From contig JABAKD010000013.1 of assembly GCA_012845835.1 (NCBI GenBank), positions 3,333,128-3,397,127 on the forward strand: a DNA stretch of 64,000 nucleotides, read 5' to 3'. The position numbers and the translations under genes were made by a program. Below the pieces are notes generated by a model. That model saw nothing but the letters and a program-made list of their open reading frames with translations. It ran no database searches and was not told the origin of the DNA. Source of the DNA: Undaria pinnatifida. Its lineage: Eukaryota > Sar > Phaeophyceae > Laminariales > Alariaceae. Below, in pieces: positions 34,561 through 46,590 of this stretch. Position 1 is the stretch's first letter. Every line of letters begins with the position of its first letter.

Positions 34561-35401
34561 GCAGGGACGAGGAAGTGGAGGGGGGGGATCAATCTCATGA
34601 CATAAGACTGGAAAGTCAGAAACCAACTGTACGATTTGTACCTGTGGCGTCATACACAAAACAATAGACACACATGTTCCGGGTACCAAATTAAAGTCGC
34701 TGCACATCATCGCGTGAAGCAGTACAAGGCACGGAAGGGCATGCCATTAACCACGCGACGGGCAATGGCGTGCAGAAAAAGAGCAAGAGACAGAACGGCG
34801 GTAGCCGCGTTGCGCAAGCGGCTGTATACATTGACGACGGACAAGTAGTACACGGCGCTGCCACGGCTGCGCATCTGGCAGACAGGCAGCCGCAGTGTGC
34901 CCGATCACTCGAGCTTAAGAGTAACTCTGCCACCCTCTCATCACCCCGACTCCTTTCCCCCCGGCAACAACGACCACCGGCGCTCTGCACGCCCATCCCC
35001 ACCATCTTTTCACTAACAGTCAGCCTTGGTTGCGTCGAGATTTTACATCTTCGCACGAAATACAAGCCAACAGCATACGCCTGAAGTACAGAACAGCTGT
35101 ACAAATACCAGTGCACCCACCAAGTGCCGATGTGGTATTCGGCTCGGAAAAGCTTGTGCAAGTGCGCACCACTACATATGAGGCCATGTTTTCCTCATCT
35201 TTTAAAAATGATGCCAGAAGTATCTCAAAACTGCGCTATTACATTGCGTTATCGACAGGCTGTTGCGTGCTGCACCCGACGACACCAACAAGCGAAACGG
35301 TATTCACAGCTAGCTGCCCGAACGACGCAATATTGCAATTGCCTGGATATGCCTGGGGATGAAGCAGCACTTCGTGAAGCGCTGGCGTTAACTAGTATGG
35401 G

Positions 35402-35713
35402 CCGGTCGCCTTGGTGGCGTATCAGGTTATCCTCGAGCCTCGCATAGGTCATTTTCGCGAGTTCGTATCCCCCCGAGTGCACACCCGTATAAATTCGTGG
35501 GGACTTTTTCTTGTGCACAAATTGACTTGCGGAAAGCGCGAGAGCGCGAGTTATCAAACACTCGATGAAAAATCGACAAGCAGTGAGATTGCCGAACCCT
35601 AGGCGCGATAAAAATTTAAGGCAAGAACCGGGGGGGAGAAGGGGCGATACCTGTGACCACGGCTCGTCCAGAAGCTGGAAAGCAAATGTGTGAAAAAAAG
35701 AAAAAAAAAAAAA
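35402..35713 (+). mobile_element. tRNA-derived SINE (copy 2), with target-site duplication
   Basis: A box TGGCGTATCAGG at 35415-35426, B box GTTCGTATCC at 35461-35470, full body, A-rich tail. AGTATGG occurs just before the 5' end and again right after the A tail, consistent with a target-site duplication. Open frames from its minus strand appear wherever this SINE occurs and are not genes. Confidence 0.85.
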
Positions 35714-37539
35714 GTATGGCGAACCGCTACCGCAGATGTCGCTCGGTTTAGAGCTATCGCGCTGCTGCTGGACAACAGCAGCAGCAAGGCATCAGATATT
35801 TTGCGCCACAGCATCGTAACATTACCAGTAGCAGTTTGAAGAATTGCGGCCTCTGCTATAGTTAGTGGAGCCAACGAAATGCATCCTGTAATCCGCACGT
35901 TACAAGCAGGAAGCAAGTCGCGCGAAACGGGCAAGCACCGATATGATCGCACCATGGCTCTGGCAAGACCCGTCACAAGGACTACGTAGGATACACGTGT
36001 CTGATGCTCTGGTAAGGTATGCATACTCGTACTTTCAGAGTTGCCAGGTACAGGTGCAATGTGTACAAGGGAAGCGCAACAGCACTGGTGTCATGTACCC
36101 GGTCCCGGGTATCAGGCACCAGGTGGGCCAGGCACTGCTGTAGCACCAGGATACCAGGTGCCTGGTACTTGACGAGCTTGACTTTGTTCAAAAACGAGCA
36201 TGTTCTTCGGTTGACGATATTGCGAGAAACAAACTCCCTCTGTCGACACAGGCTGCAGTGCGAGCAGTCGGCTATTTCTGTTACCACCACCTCAAAGGTA
36301 GGGTAAAAAGTGCCTTTCTCGTGCTAGACCAAGCATCCAGAGGCGCACAGGGTGCGGTGGTGGCACTGGTGTACACATTGTCTCCTTACTCGAACACCAA
36401 GTAAGTATGAAGCCAAAGGTGATCGTACCCAGTGCCTCGTCCGGTTGGCTAGGCACTTCTACGGCCTACTTGCCTCACCTGCGCCGCATGATATTTCGAC
36501 CAGGAGCTTTCCTTGGCGTGTCAACAGCCCTGGCTCGAGTTGCTGCGTCCATACCGTCCAAGCACCAGCTCGATCGCTGTTGCTGTCATGCACAGAGCAC
36601 AAAAGTGGTAAGCACAGCTGGCACACAGCTAGCACCAATAATCCCCGATACCCCCACGTGCCAAAGCCTTTCTCTCAATAGAACTTCTCCAAAAATCCAA
36701 TTTAGAATTTAGAATTTAGCATAGTGAACCGTAAATCCTAAATTCAATCAAACCACTCTAACACACCACCAACAATCCATTTACGCCCGCGCAGCACAAT
36801 TATCGTCGCGGCTGCGCTTCGTACGTCGAGTGCAGGTGGGTGGTGATCACTTTGTCGAACCCTTTGATGATTTGTTTTTGTCTGTAGACATCAGCAGTGA
36901 TGATGATGGTGATGTGTCGCGTATGTTGTGGTTACGAATCGTCGGCACATGTTTTACTACACCAGTGTAGTCAACAAGTTTTTCGGTCCCAGTTCCCACA
37001 ACAACAGCAGCAGTAGGTCGAGACGTGAGTCTAACCGTCATGTCTGGTTTAGTTCATCTCTCTTTGGAGCACTAGACAATATCTTTCTAGGAAAAGGTTG
37101 CTGCGCCCGTCACATGGCGCTTTGAGTGCCACTGAATCTGCCTTAAGACTTCGAGCGCAACGGTACAACAAGTTGTGTTCCTCAGATGCTTGTGCTGCTA
37201 TGCCGCGCCGTGGTATTATTAATGGCATCAGCTTTTGAGAGCCGCGTGTGCATTTTTACAAAATAATCGTGCGATTCAAATCGAGCACGCTGTCCACCTA
37301 AGCTCGTGCTCGTTTCGTAAGAGGACGATGGTCCCACCGATCACGCGCCAGACCCACCAGGCACGCTCCCTTGTCTAGGCTGGGCATGGTGTGTTTTGGG
37401 TGGGACCGTAACAGCTAGATGCATCACAGAGCCCCCTTAGCATCTTCTCTACTTGTAGGGTCCCGTTTATTCTTATTTTTCTTGGGACAGCAGTCCCAAA
37501 AAAAGGTGGCGACGCCTGCTGAACTTGAACTTTCAAGAC

Positions 37540-37690
37540 GCAAGGACGCAAAGGGTGGTAAGTCTAAAGCCACTGAGGTAGCCCAGCGGCAGGTACAAGT
37601 ATCACTTCGTGCTGTCAAGAAGCAAATACGCAAGGGTGGTACGTCTTATAACAAAAGACGCTGAGGTAGCCCAGCGGCAGGTATAATTTC
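37540..37690 (+). repeat. Two-copy tandem duplication, ~85 bp
   Basis: CTGAGGTAGCCCAGCGGCAG followed by GTA occurs at ~37574 and ~37663, each after a CAA(A)GGGTGGTA(A/C)GTCT block. Confidence 0.6.
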
Positions 37691-37789
37691 GTGCATCAGT
37701 GTTGATCATGCCACGTTGTGACCCTGCTGGCCATGAAGAGCGGTAACCCTACCACACCTGCTGTGAAAGGACATGTCGTGCAAAGTTTA

Positions 37790-37870
37790 CAAAATATACG
37801 CAGCTTGCAAAGATGAGTATCAATCCTGAATTCGTCTCTCACGGCTGACGTCTTTAGGATGTTAAAATTA
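37790..37870 (+). repeat. Short repeat with MSINPEF micro-frame
   Basis: ATACGCAGCTTGCAAAGATG then AGTATCAATCCTGAATTC; related to 15265-15335. Confidence 0.4.
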
Positions 37871-38284
37871 CGTTTTTCAATTTTATAAAATAAGAAAACG
37901 AGAAATACAGGATGTGCCGCAATCTTAAGTGTTACTAGACTAGACTTTAGACTATACTTGGACTATTAATAGACTACGTGATTATCGCCTTCCCCCCACG
38001 CTGCTTTTTTTTTTTAAGCGAGTTTGCAAGTGGTCTAGACTAGTCTATATCTCCAGCTTTGGCCGGCCGCGACCTCGGAGTAGATCGAAGCACACAAGGA
38101 GCTTAAACGGTGTGACGGTGGTCATACGAGCCCAAGCCCCGATCGAGAGAAGAACCTTACGCGGCCTAGCAGGTGAAACACATACTCCATGGGAGCGTTG
38201 GAGGTGCTGCGTTGTGCTTTCTATCCTTTGCATCAACGGGCAAAGGGGCAACACCACGAGCAGAGAGCGCAATGGATTGCTGTT

Positions 38285-38375
38285 GCTGTTCTCGCATTAA
38301 CTCGCATAGCCACGTCCGTTGTCACAGGACAGGCTCCAGTCACTCTGGAGTCGAAGAACACCCCAGGGAAAAACA
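38285..38375 (+). repeat. Short dispersed repeat (family D)
   Basis: TCTCGCATTAACTCGCATAG, CGTTGTCACAGGACAGGCTC and CAGTCACTCTGGAGTCGAAG align with the other copies. Confidence 0.5.
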
Positions 38376-38411
38376 CAAAACCATTAGTGTAGTCTAGTCT
38401 TTTGATAACTT

Positions 38412-38462
38412 TTTTTTTTTTTCAATTCTCCGGCGGATGGGGAAAAATAACACTTCCACGTA
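38412..38462 (-). repeat. Short A-tailed repeat (copy 1)
   Basis: The reverse complement reads GTGGAAGTGTTATTTTTCCC, then CATCCGCCGGAGAATTG and a poly-A. Matches 59742-59783. Confidence 0.5.
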
Positions 38463-39054
38463 TTTTCATTCGCGTCGTGTGTCGATTTAACTCAGTTGCT
38501 TTCGCAGCCCGATAACGTGGAGGGAATGTTCATCGTGTTGGTACGCAAACACGTCGAGCTTGCGGGAATTGGCAGGGATGGCTGGATTTAGCAAATGGAA
38601 GCCAAACCACGAGGGTATGGCTCTATCGTTGTCGGCCATATTATTTAGCGGGGAGTAGGTTCGGGCACCCCAGGCGGTTCGTAACAACCGCACGTCAAGT
38701 AAGTATACCCTTTACCACTACGAGTAGAACAATACAACGAACCTCTGGTAGAAATCACCGTTCGTCATCACGACTGCAGAGCCCCGAATCGACTTCTCCT
38801 ACGTCCTGCACGCAAGCCTCTGTACACACTTTAGCGTATGTTTTCATTCAGCACGCAGTACGTTAAAAAACTACCTGGTATGTTTTGCAGCGGCCACCGA
38901 GCAGGATGTGAGAGCACGAGAGATTGAAGACACAACGAGCACGTCAACTTTGAGCGCAAGAGACGTGACGCAAAATGTGACCCGCAGCACACACACCAGT
39001 ACGCCGTATGATAAATATAAATGCAAGTATAAATACAAGTACAAATATGTTGGT

Positions 39055-39290
39055 GCTTGCACGAGAGCAGCCGGAGGCTCCGATTTCGACCAGGTTTTGA
39101 GCCGTGTTCGAGATAACTCGAGCTGAGGTCCACCTCTCGCCGCGCTGTTTCCTGCACGTGCCTCAACTTGCTCGCCCCTCCCGATCCTGCCGGGGGTGGC
39201 CTCGGTCGTGCTCTCGTCGTGTCCGGAGAGCGAGTGCTAGCTTCAATTTTTTTACACATTGTCTGCTCCGTTTTCAAGTTTGTCCGGGTG
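39055..39290 (+). repeat. Composite element, segment F (copy 2)
   Basis: AGCAGCCGGAGGCTCCGATT ... GAGATAACTCGAGCTGAGGT ... GCGCTGTTTCCTGCACGTGC; high similarity to 15605-15840. Confidence 0.6.
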
Positions 39291-39319
39291 CAAACAGATG
39301 CGTCAGATTGAGACTATAT

Positions 39320-39600
39320 CAAAAGGTCGAGTGGCTTAGACTATTTTGATAGTGATTGACTTTGGGTTGGAAGGTCGTGGTTTCGACTCACCCCTACGAT
39401 TATTTTTTTTTGGTGTTTTTTTCATTTTTTTTCTGCGTTTCAATAAATTGACAAGCGTTCGTTTTTGGGTGGAAGGTCCCAGCGCTTCGAATACCTCTCC
39501 GTACATACAAGCGAGCTTTCTTTTTTCTTGGTGTGTAATTTTTTCCACGCTTTGGTGCATATAAAAGGTTTATATTTTACGTTTCAACAGATTTACACGC
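39320..39600 (+). repeat. Composite element, segment G (copy 2)
   Basis: GTCGAGTGGCTTAGACTATT, GGTTGGAAGGTCGTGGTTTC (B-box-like) and a second worn unit with 'GCGTTTCAATAAATTGACAA'. Matches 15890-16345. Confidence 0.45.
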
Positions 39601-41130
39601 ATATAAGAATTGTGCGGCGTTGATTCTGCTTTTCCTGTATCTGTGGTACGTTTTACTCCTATGGTTTGCCGTTTGTCGATGGAGGACCGATGCTGCTGCT
39701 TGCTCTTTTTGTTGTTAGTGTAGACTATGTGTGTGTTTTCTCCCGTTTGTGCTCGAGGCTCGATGTGCAGTCTATTCTGTTACTATTTTTTTGTTACTTC
39801 TGAATTGCTTCCCTTTTTTTTGTTCTATCCGTACCGGGTACCGGCCCAAAGTGAACATATTATTTTTTACGCATATTGCACTGGGTACTACTTGTAGTTT
39901 GTCGTATTGCTGGGGCTACCGCTGCTGCAGCATGTTATTGTTGAATCTACACGCACAAAAAAAGAGTTGTGCGGCGTTGCTGCTGCTGTTACCGTATCTG
40001 CCTAGTATGCTGTACTCCTACGGCTGGCCGTTTGACGTTGGACTGCCGCTGCTGCTGCTTGCTCTCTTGATTTTCAGTGTGTGTTTCTCCTGTTTGTGTT
40101 CGAGCCTCGATGTGTATCCGGTAGTCTTGTACTCTATTTTTGTTTATTTTTGCTACCCTTTTTTTGATTATATACGTACGTACTGGGTACCGGCCAAAAT
40201 TGAACATATTCTTATCATTGATGTAGATTTCCCTGGATGCTGCTTGCTGTTTGTCGTGCTGGTGGTGCCGCCGCTGCTGCAGCATGCTGTTTTGTTGTTG
40301 GATTTACACGCCCATAAGAGTTGTGCGGCGTTGTTGCTGCTGTGACTATATATATATGTGTGTATGCTATACTTCTACGGCTTGATGTTTAATGTTGGAC
40401 TGCCGCTGCTCTCGCCTTCTGCTGTCGCGAGTACATGTTGTCAACGTATCCCGAGGTGGTCGGTGTTGGGAAGCGTTCTCCTCTTGGGATATATTGGCCC
40501 TGTTGTCTCAGCAATCGAGAGATCCGATTTAGACTAGGTGTTGAGCCGTCTTCGAGATAGCACGAGCTGAGGTCCACTTCTCGGCACGCATTTTCCTGGA
40601 CGTGCGTCACCTTGCTCACTGCTCCTGACTCTGCCCGGGTGGCCTCGGCCATTCTTGCTTCGTGTCGTGACAGCCCCTGCAAAATCGCGTTTTTTGCCAA
40701 ATTTATGTTGCGTAGTGTCAAATGCGTAGTCGTACCAACAATAACATGAAACCTTTTGATCGTACAACAGTATTAGCTTGAAGGGTAGCCCCAAAGGATT
40801 GTTTACCGTTAGCCGCGAGTCTCGGTGAATTCACTTTTTTTAAAGCTTGTTTTTTTGTTTCTTCCGTTTGGTTTCGAGGCTCGGTGTGTTTATGATCCGA
40901 TCCTCTTTCACTGTTTATTTCTCCCCCTCTTATTTTTGTTCATGTACCGGCTCAAGGCAACGCGAAGATATTATCCTATGCATGTTACTTTCCTCGAAAT
41001 GCTGCTTTCTGTTTTCAAACTGCCGCAGCTGCCGCTCCTGCTGTTGTTGAAATTCGCGTAGTTACTAAGAGTTGTGCGGGGGCTGCTGCTGCTGTTGTTC
41101 GTCATCCTGTGCTGGATGACGCAATTAATT
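39600..41130 (+). repeat. ~355-bp tandem array inside the composite element
   Basis: Unit starts (A)AGAGTTGTGCGGCGTTG at about 39603, 39963, 40316 and 41067. Each unit contains ACTCCTACGGCTGGCCGTTT-, TGGACTGCCGCTGCTGCTGC- and ATTGAACATATT-like blocks. The third unit is split at ~40430-40815 by inserted sequence including a segment F copy. A 204-residue frame at 39731-40345 is Leu/Cys-rich and simply follows the repeat, so I do not call it a gene. Confidence 0.65.
40505..40690 (+). repeat. Segment F, inserted copy
   Basis: AATCGAGAGATCCGATTTAG ... GAGATAGCACGAGCTGAGGT ... GCACGCATTTTCCTGGACGT; more diverged than the other two copies and interrupting a 355-bp unit. Confidence 0.5.
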
Positions 41131-41199
41131 AGTTTTTATGGTTTATTGCACCTGATTCCAGTGTTTTTTCTCTTTATTAAACACGAGTTGTTTGTTTCG

Positions 41200-41335
41200 C
41201 ACCCCGTGGCACTGCTCTCGCATGTACACCCTTGATTTACCTATAGTCCTATGCCAAGAATGCATGTCGTTCATCCTCGAAAATCACGGGCATGCGCGGA
41301 GCCAAGGCGGGCGGCAGCTCGCCGCACCTGGTACT
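41200..41335 (+). repeat. Composite element, segment H (copy 2)
   Basis: CTCTCGCATGTACACCCTTG, TTCATCCTCGAAAATCACGG and AGCCAAGGCGGGCGGCAGCT align with 16365-16510. Confidence 0.6.
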
Positions 41336-41674
41336 TCGAAGTATGTAAGTAAGCCAGTCCGTTGTTATATAACAGCAGAGGCGCGGGCAGCGCGTGACGT
41401 AGCAGTTTCTTGTTTTTAGTTGCTGCTGTACCACTGTCTATATATATTGGCCGCGAGTTACGATATGCATTATTCGGAGTTAAGTTGTAAATAAATCAGG
41501 TGCGCAAGGGCGCGAAAACAGTGCTAACGCCGCGCCGGGTAAGGAGTCGACGCACCCTCGCCTGAGTTTTTGCCGCGGCTTCTGCGCTGTCTTTGTTATC
41601 CTACACATTCCCAAAGCGTTTGTCGCTGGTTCCCTTTGTCGCCAAGGTGCACGAAAGTTGGCGAGCCGAGGTGA

Positions 41675-42345
41675 TGGATGCCCAGTGTCTTCCTCAAATA
41701 TGACAGCCCCAAGTCAGTTCCATGGCAGTGCCATGAACGTTCATCGGGTCGATGGGACAGCCATGGCGCTGCTATGACCTGCCATGGCAGTGCCATGAAT
41801 CGCCTTTTGACAGTTGTCATGTCACTTTCATGGGAACATATCGTGGGGCTGTCATTAAACTGCATCATGGGAACTCATGACAACTTATTGGGTATTCTAC
41901 GGCACGCCTTGGGACCCTATGGCAGTTCCATGGCAGTGACTATGGCCTCCCAATGCCAGTCCCAACGGCAGTTTTCATATCAGCGTTGCTGAAGGCTGCT
42001 GTGAAATTGCCATGGCAGTCTGTTTCATGAACGTTGGTGAAATGGAGCATATTTGTCTATGAGGGCATCATGAACATGTCCCGCCTGAAGGCGCAAGAAA
42101 GTGCCTCAAGTCGCAAGAGCAGGACCATGAAAGCTCACCAAAACCCATGAAAGCGCCATACACCAGTATTAGATGTGCCATATGATCCCACGAAAGTACC
42201 ATGGTATTCTCATTGATGTGCCATAGGAGCCCACGAAAGTACCATGGTATTCTTATTGATGTGCCATAGGAGCCGACGAAAGTACCAAGGCAATCCCATG
42301 GAAGTTCCATGAAAGGCCATGGAGTGCCACAGAAGCTTCCATGGG
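41675..42345. repeat. CCATGGCAGTGCCATGA-type repeats with a 43-bp tandem core
   Basis: Palindrome-rich short repeats (CCATGGCAGTGCCATGA, GGAACTCATGACAAC...) fill ~670 bp. A regular 43-bp array is present at 42172-42300: units start GATGTGCCATA at 42172, 42215 and 42258. CATG recurs very frequently. Ends ~500 bp upstream of the FNIP gene. Confidence 0.75.
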
Positions 42346-42843
42346 CGTTCGCTAAAACGAACAACACATTACATCTCCGGCTGATGCTGAAATCATTTTT
42401 TTTCTTGGCGTGCACATTTCCAGGTCATTTGGAGACAAACATCAGCAGCGTCTGGTCCACATGAGCATGCACGACGCACAAAATAAGCTTCCATCCCCAA
42501 CACCACCCTTTTTGAGAGACTTGGAACGTGTAACCCGATGAAGTATTTGATGGCCTGGGTATGTGCGAAGCAACGCTACTAACACAAACGGGACTCCAAC
42601 GATACCCTCAGTAGAAGCTCCTCGATTGAGGAGGCCCGTCAGTATAGGCACCGTGTTGGCCAAACGTGTTACGTTTTTGCAGCACACGTCTTTTTTTGTT
42701 TCTTCTGTTAGCCAAATGCTGGTCGGATCACTTGTATTCCAACTCGTCTGTCTGTCGTTCGCCGTTGTTCGGGGCCCGCACAGGTGTTAAAGCGAATAGG
42801 TCACATTTCACGAGCACCAAACTTGTTAGTTGGAACGGGAGCG

Positions 42844-43938
42844 ATGGAGGATTCTTCGCACCGCGAACATAGACAAGAACGTACCTTGCGAGCGATTCAG
42901 GTGGCGGCCACATCTGGCTTCGTAGAACACAACCTGCGTCTGCAAGAGTCGTGTCTCGCTCTTTGCAACTGGTGTCGCGAGTATGTTCCGTTGCAGTTCA
43001 TGAGGATATGCTCGGAGGGCCCATCCAAATTTCTAGCGGTGTTCGGGGCAGACCTCCTTTGCTTGGAGGCCGACGATCACTCCAGGGTTATGCTCCCTAA
43101 GCGGGTGCTGAAGGTGGATTGGACGTTCAGTGATTATGCCGGGAGGCTCTTGGTGGAGCACAGTTTTTTTGAGATGAGGACAGAAGACGAGATAGCCGAG
43201 CATCGTGGCGTGACCGCTTGCAATTTCAAGATGAGCAATATGTGCTGGCCTGCAGCCATTAGAGAGGTCTACTTCGACGAATTTAATCGACCTATCGACG
43301 ACGTGGTCTGGCCGGATAGCTTGAAGCGGCTGGCGTTTTGTAACTCTCAACACGACGATAAATTCGCACGGTGTGACACTTTTGGAATTTTCAACCAATC
43401 CCTTGACGGAGCTACGTTTCCAGCTGGTCTGCGAGAACTATACCTCGGCCCTGAGTTCGACAGATGCATCGAAAACGTGAATTGGCCCGAGGGGTTGGAA
43501 CTACTATCCATGCCGGGTTTCGACTACCCCATTGGGAACGTCCGGTGGCCCCCACGGCTGAAAACGCTTAACTTTTTGGTCAGCTCAGAAATCAAGCATC
43601 GGCAAAGCCCGGGGGGGTGGGGCCGGGCGTGGCACCCGTGCGACCCAAATGTTGGCTTCAACGGTCCTCTGGACTCCTTACCCGTGAGTCTCGAGACCCT
43701 ATGGCTCTCCGACAATTTCAACCAGCCTCTACGCGGCGTCACCTGGCCGAGCGAACTTGCCCTCTTGGGACTGGGTACGAGGATATCTATGGAGTCCATG
43801 CACGGGATTGAGTGGCCTCCAAACCTGCGAAAGTTGGTTTTGTCGGACTTTTTCGAGGACGTAGTATTTGATCCTCACCCAAGCTGCGAGGTTTGCGAGT
43901 TCAGACTGAATCATGGGGATTGGATACCTCTGGACTAA
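42844..43938 (+). CDS. FNIP-repeat protein (intact, single exon)
   Basis: A 364-residue open frame without introns. The ATG at 42844 is chosen because the inverted copy at 56.8 kb begins with the same MED...QER..LR pattern. The N-terminal ~110 residues contain a Cys-bearing helix (CLALCNWCREYVPLQFM). Then follow about seven FNIP/LRR-like repeats of ~22-24 residues, e.g. FNRPIDDVVWPDSLKRL, FNQSLDGATFPAGLRELYLG, FDRCIENVNWPEGLELL, FDYPIGNVRWPPRLKTL, FNQPLRGVTWPSELALLGLG and MHGIEWPPNLRKLVLS. FNIP repeats (Pfam family known from Dictyostelium and giant viruses) build solenoids used for protein binding. No enzyme motif is present and the partner is unknown. Two broken relatives lie in this window. 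Confidence 0.8.
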   Translation: MEDSSHREHRQERTLRAIQVAATSGFVEHNLRLQESCLALCNWCREYVPLQFMRICSEGPSKFLAVFGADLLCLEADDHSRVMLPKRVLKVDWTFSDYAGRLLVEHSFFEMRTEDEIAEHRGVTACNFKMSNMCWPAAIREVYFDEFNRPIDDVVWPDSLKRLAFCNSQHDDKFARCDTFGIFNQSLDGATFPAGLRELYLGPEFDRCIENVNWPEGLELLSMPGFDYPIGNVRWPPRLKTLNFLVSSEIKHRQSPGGWGRAWHPCDPNVGFNGPLDSLPVSLETLWLSDNFNQPLRGVTWPSELALLGLGTRISMESMHGIEWPPNLRKLVLSDFFEDVVFDPHPSCEVCEFRLNHGDWIPLD

Positions 43939-43959
43939 AAAGGATGCGCCAGTAGCTGA

Positions 43960-44960
43960 CAGCGACGACCTTCCAGCGGGCGGTTTGTTGCCGTATTTTT
44001 GGCAACGGCAATAGAGCAACCTGTATTGCGTGGTAACTCGTAGCTCGGCCCAAGCGGTGCATAAGAGAAGGTCGAGAGGGAGTTCTAGGAGAATTTTTAG
44101 CAGGAGGAGGAGGGGAGGAGCTCTAAGAGTTCTAGGAGGAGAAGGCGTTTTAGGAGTTCTAGGAAAGAGAGTTCGAGGAGTGCGAGGAGCAGGTGAAGGA
44201 CGAAAAAGCCGCGCGTGATCCGGCAAATGCGCCAAGTACCGGCACGAACAAGGTTAGGTGGCCTGAGGAAGGCATCAGTGAGTTCAACCCCAGCTGCTTC
44301 AATCGACCTCTGGCGAGTGTCGTCCCTCCAGGTCGTCGGAAGGCGTCGCTATGGGATATTCCTCCTGGCGCATCCCTGAGGGCGTTTTGCGAATATTGGA
44401 GAAAGAAACGTTCCAGCAAGCTCATAAATGGTTGAACAGGCCCCGTTGTGGAACGAGGTTCCCCACGGGTTTGCGCGAGATGTGCCTCGGCGTTTAATTT
44501 AATAATCCAATCAATGACGTCGATTGGCCCGAAGACCCGGAACGGCTGTCCATGCCCTGTTTCACCCAACCCATTCACGACGTACCAGTGGCCCCCAGGG
44601 CTGAAGACGCTGGAGTTTATGAAGCCCTATCCCTTTGTGTGTCGGGACCGGGGTCAATTTTACTTGGAGGTGCAAACGCCTAACTGTACCCAGCATCTGG
44701 GCACGCTCCTTCCCTTGGGTCTCGAAACACTTTAACTTTCTTGCAGTTTAAACCACCCCCTGTTGAAGGTGTCACCTGGCCGAGCGGGCTGGCCGCATCA
44801 AAGCTGTGTTTAGAAGTGGCCGAGAAGTCGACACGGGTTTTGTGGCCCCCAGGCCTCTTCGAAAGTTGGTGTTTGTGAATCATTGTGTTGGCCTTGGAGC
44901 CTTCTCCCCGCAGGCTGTGAGGTTGTTCAGAGTTCCCGTGTCGATGTTGGTGAAGGTGAT
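43960..44960 (+). pseudogene. Decayed tandem copy of the FNIP-repeat gene
   Basis: Directly downstream of the intact gene, in the same orientation. Fragments of the same repeats appear in shifting frames: FNRPLASVVPPG near 44290, FNNPINDVDWP at about 44490-44525, MPCFTQPIHDV at about 44550-44583. A SLETL...GVTWPSGLA-like stretch follows at about 44718-44790, and a WPP..LRKLVF equivalent near 44840. Frameshifts and stops interrupt it throughout. A purine-rich insert at ~44075-44195 sits before the first WP repeat, where the inverted copy has an acidic tract. Confidence 0.7.
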
Positions 44961-46124
44961 ATTGTAGATGAAGATGAAAACTAAGAAAGTCCTGTGGGTG
45001 ATATCTCGCTGTGTGTTGCCTCACCGGGGGAAGCGTGTGCCGACTGCCAGTGCTTAGTGGGTGATAGTTCGTGCATACCTTATTTTGATCGTATTTTGAG
45101 TGGTAGCCGTAACCTCTCACGATGCGATCGTACCTATCTTGCAAGGGTTAACCGAGTACGACGATGATGCCAAGTGGTGCTCAGTCTTTCTACAACCCGG
45201 GTGCGATGATCCGCGCTTCGTTAATCTACAAGGGAAGGAGAATGTTCTGGGCTGCATGCAGGAAGAACCGGGTTAAGCCGGGAGTTTTTCTTTACGCTTG
45301 AACAGTGGGCAGTCGTGTCGTCGATCCCGTGCCAAGGTTTTCACCCTCTATCGGCTGCCCCACCGCCCGGAAAAACCATTCGGCACGCGCGCGCTCCAAT
45401 TCTGTCGACAGGTATACAAGATTTGCCGTCGTCTTGCCACGTTTCGTGCCGCGCATTCGCCATTGTGTCGCACCTGGTTAGTCAAAGGGCTTTGTTGGGG
45501 CCCCGGCTTCGTCGAATACCCTACGACAATTGCTATTAAAACTGTAATAATCACTACGAGCTGGTTCCAGGAAAATGCAAATAGTTCCACCTGCGGGCAA
45601 CTCAAAACAGAATGTACGTTGAATACGTCAAAACTAAATATACGGAAATGACCGCATGAACAAAGGGAGCACACACCGGTGAAGAGATTTTTGGCGTGCG
45701 AGTTGTAGTTTGTAGTTCGCAAGATATGGGCATTGTTCGTATTGCTTGGGGAGGCGTTATTTTGTAGGGGTTAAAGCTTCTTACGTTGAAATCTATATAA
45801 TTTTGCTTTCAGCCCATACATCGGCCGATACGCCGAGTACTTCGACACTATACACATGTTGACATGATCGCATGAACAAGAGGAAGACGTCCATTGCACT
45901 TGTTTTGTTCGGCGAACCGTTCAAGACTGTTGAATGAAACGCCTGCCGAAGTACTAGAACAATGCATTGGGCTCTTCTTGGAGAACCCTCGTAGGGAATA
46001 AGTTGCTCTATCCCCACGGGAATCAGTTTTTTCACCCTTAGTTTTTGAGAGTTGGAATGCGACGTTTGGCACGGTTGTGCTCCATAACGGCGTACAAAAA
46101 TACGTTTTGCAGATATATACAACG

Positions 46125-46182
46125 CCCCCCCCCCTTCCCCCCTTCCCCCCTTCCCCCCTCCCCCCCCCCCCCCCCCCCCCAA
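46125..46182. repeat. Poly-C tract with CCCCCTTC units
   Basis: C9, three CCCCCCTT-type units, then ~20 C. Confidence 0.8.
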
Positions 46183-46199
46183 CCACTGTACACCAATAT

Positions 46200-46590
46200 A
46201 TATATTCGAAAACACGATTCTGATACAATACGATAATAATGAAGTCTAGAACATCAAACAAAAAGTACGTGTGGGAAAAAAACCACGTGGTTGCAAAACA
46301 AACAAGACAAAGTAATATGTATTCGAAAACACCACCCTGATACAATACGATAACGAAACCTAGAACATCAACCAAAACGTACACGTGTAGCAAAAACTAC
46401 GTGGTTACAAAATAGCATGTATTCGAAAATACCGCTCCGAAACAACACGATAACAAAGTCTAGAACATAAACCAAAACATATACGAATAGCATCAAAAAC
46501 GCGGAAAGCACCACTTTGAAACAATACGATAACCAAGTCTAGAATATCAACCAAAACATACGTGAAACAAAAACCACGCGGACACACGAC
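46200..46590 (+). repeat. ~100-bp degenerate tandem repeat, four units
   Basis: TATTCGAAAACACC...GATACAATACGATAAC...TCTAGAACATCAACCAAAAC recurs at ~46203, 46317, 46418 and ~46503, with units shortening from ~114 to ~83 bp. Confidence 0.7.

Noticed and set aside
39731-40345. 204-residue Leu/Cys-rich frame resembling a membrane protein
   Set aside because: It follows the 355-bp tandem units exactly; hydrophobicity comes from CTGCTG-rich DNA, and other units have stops.
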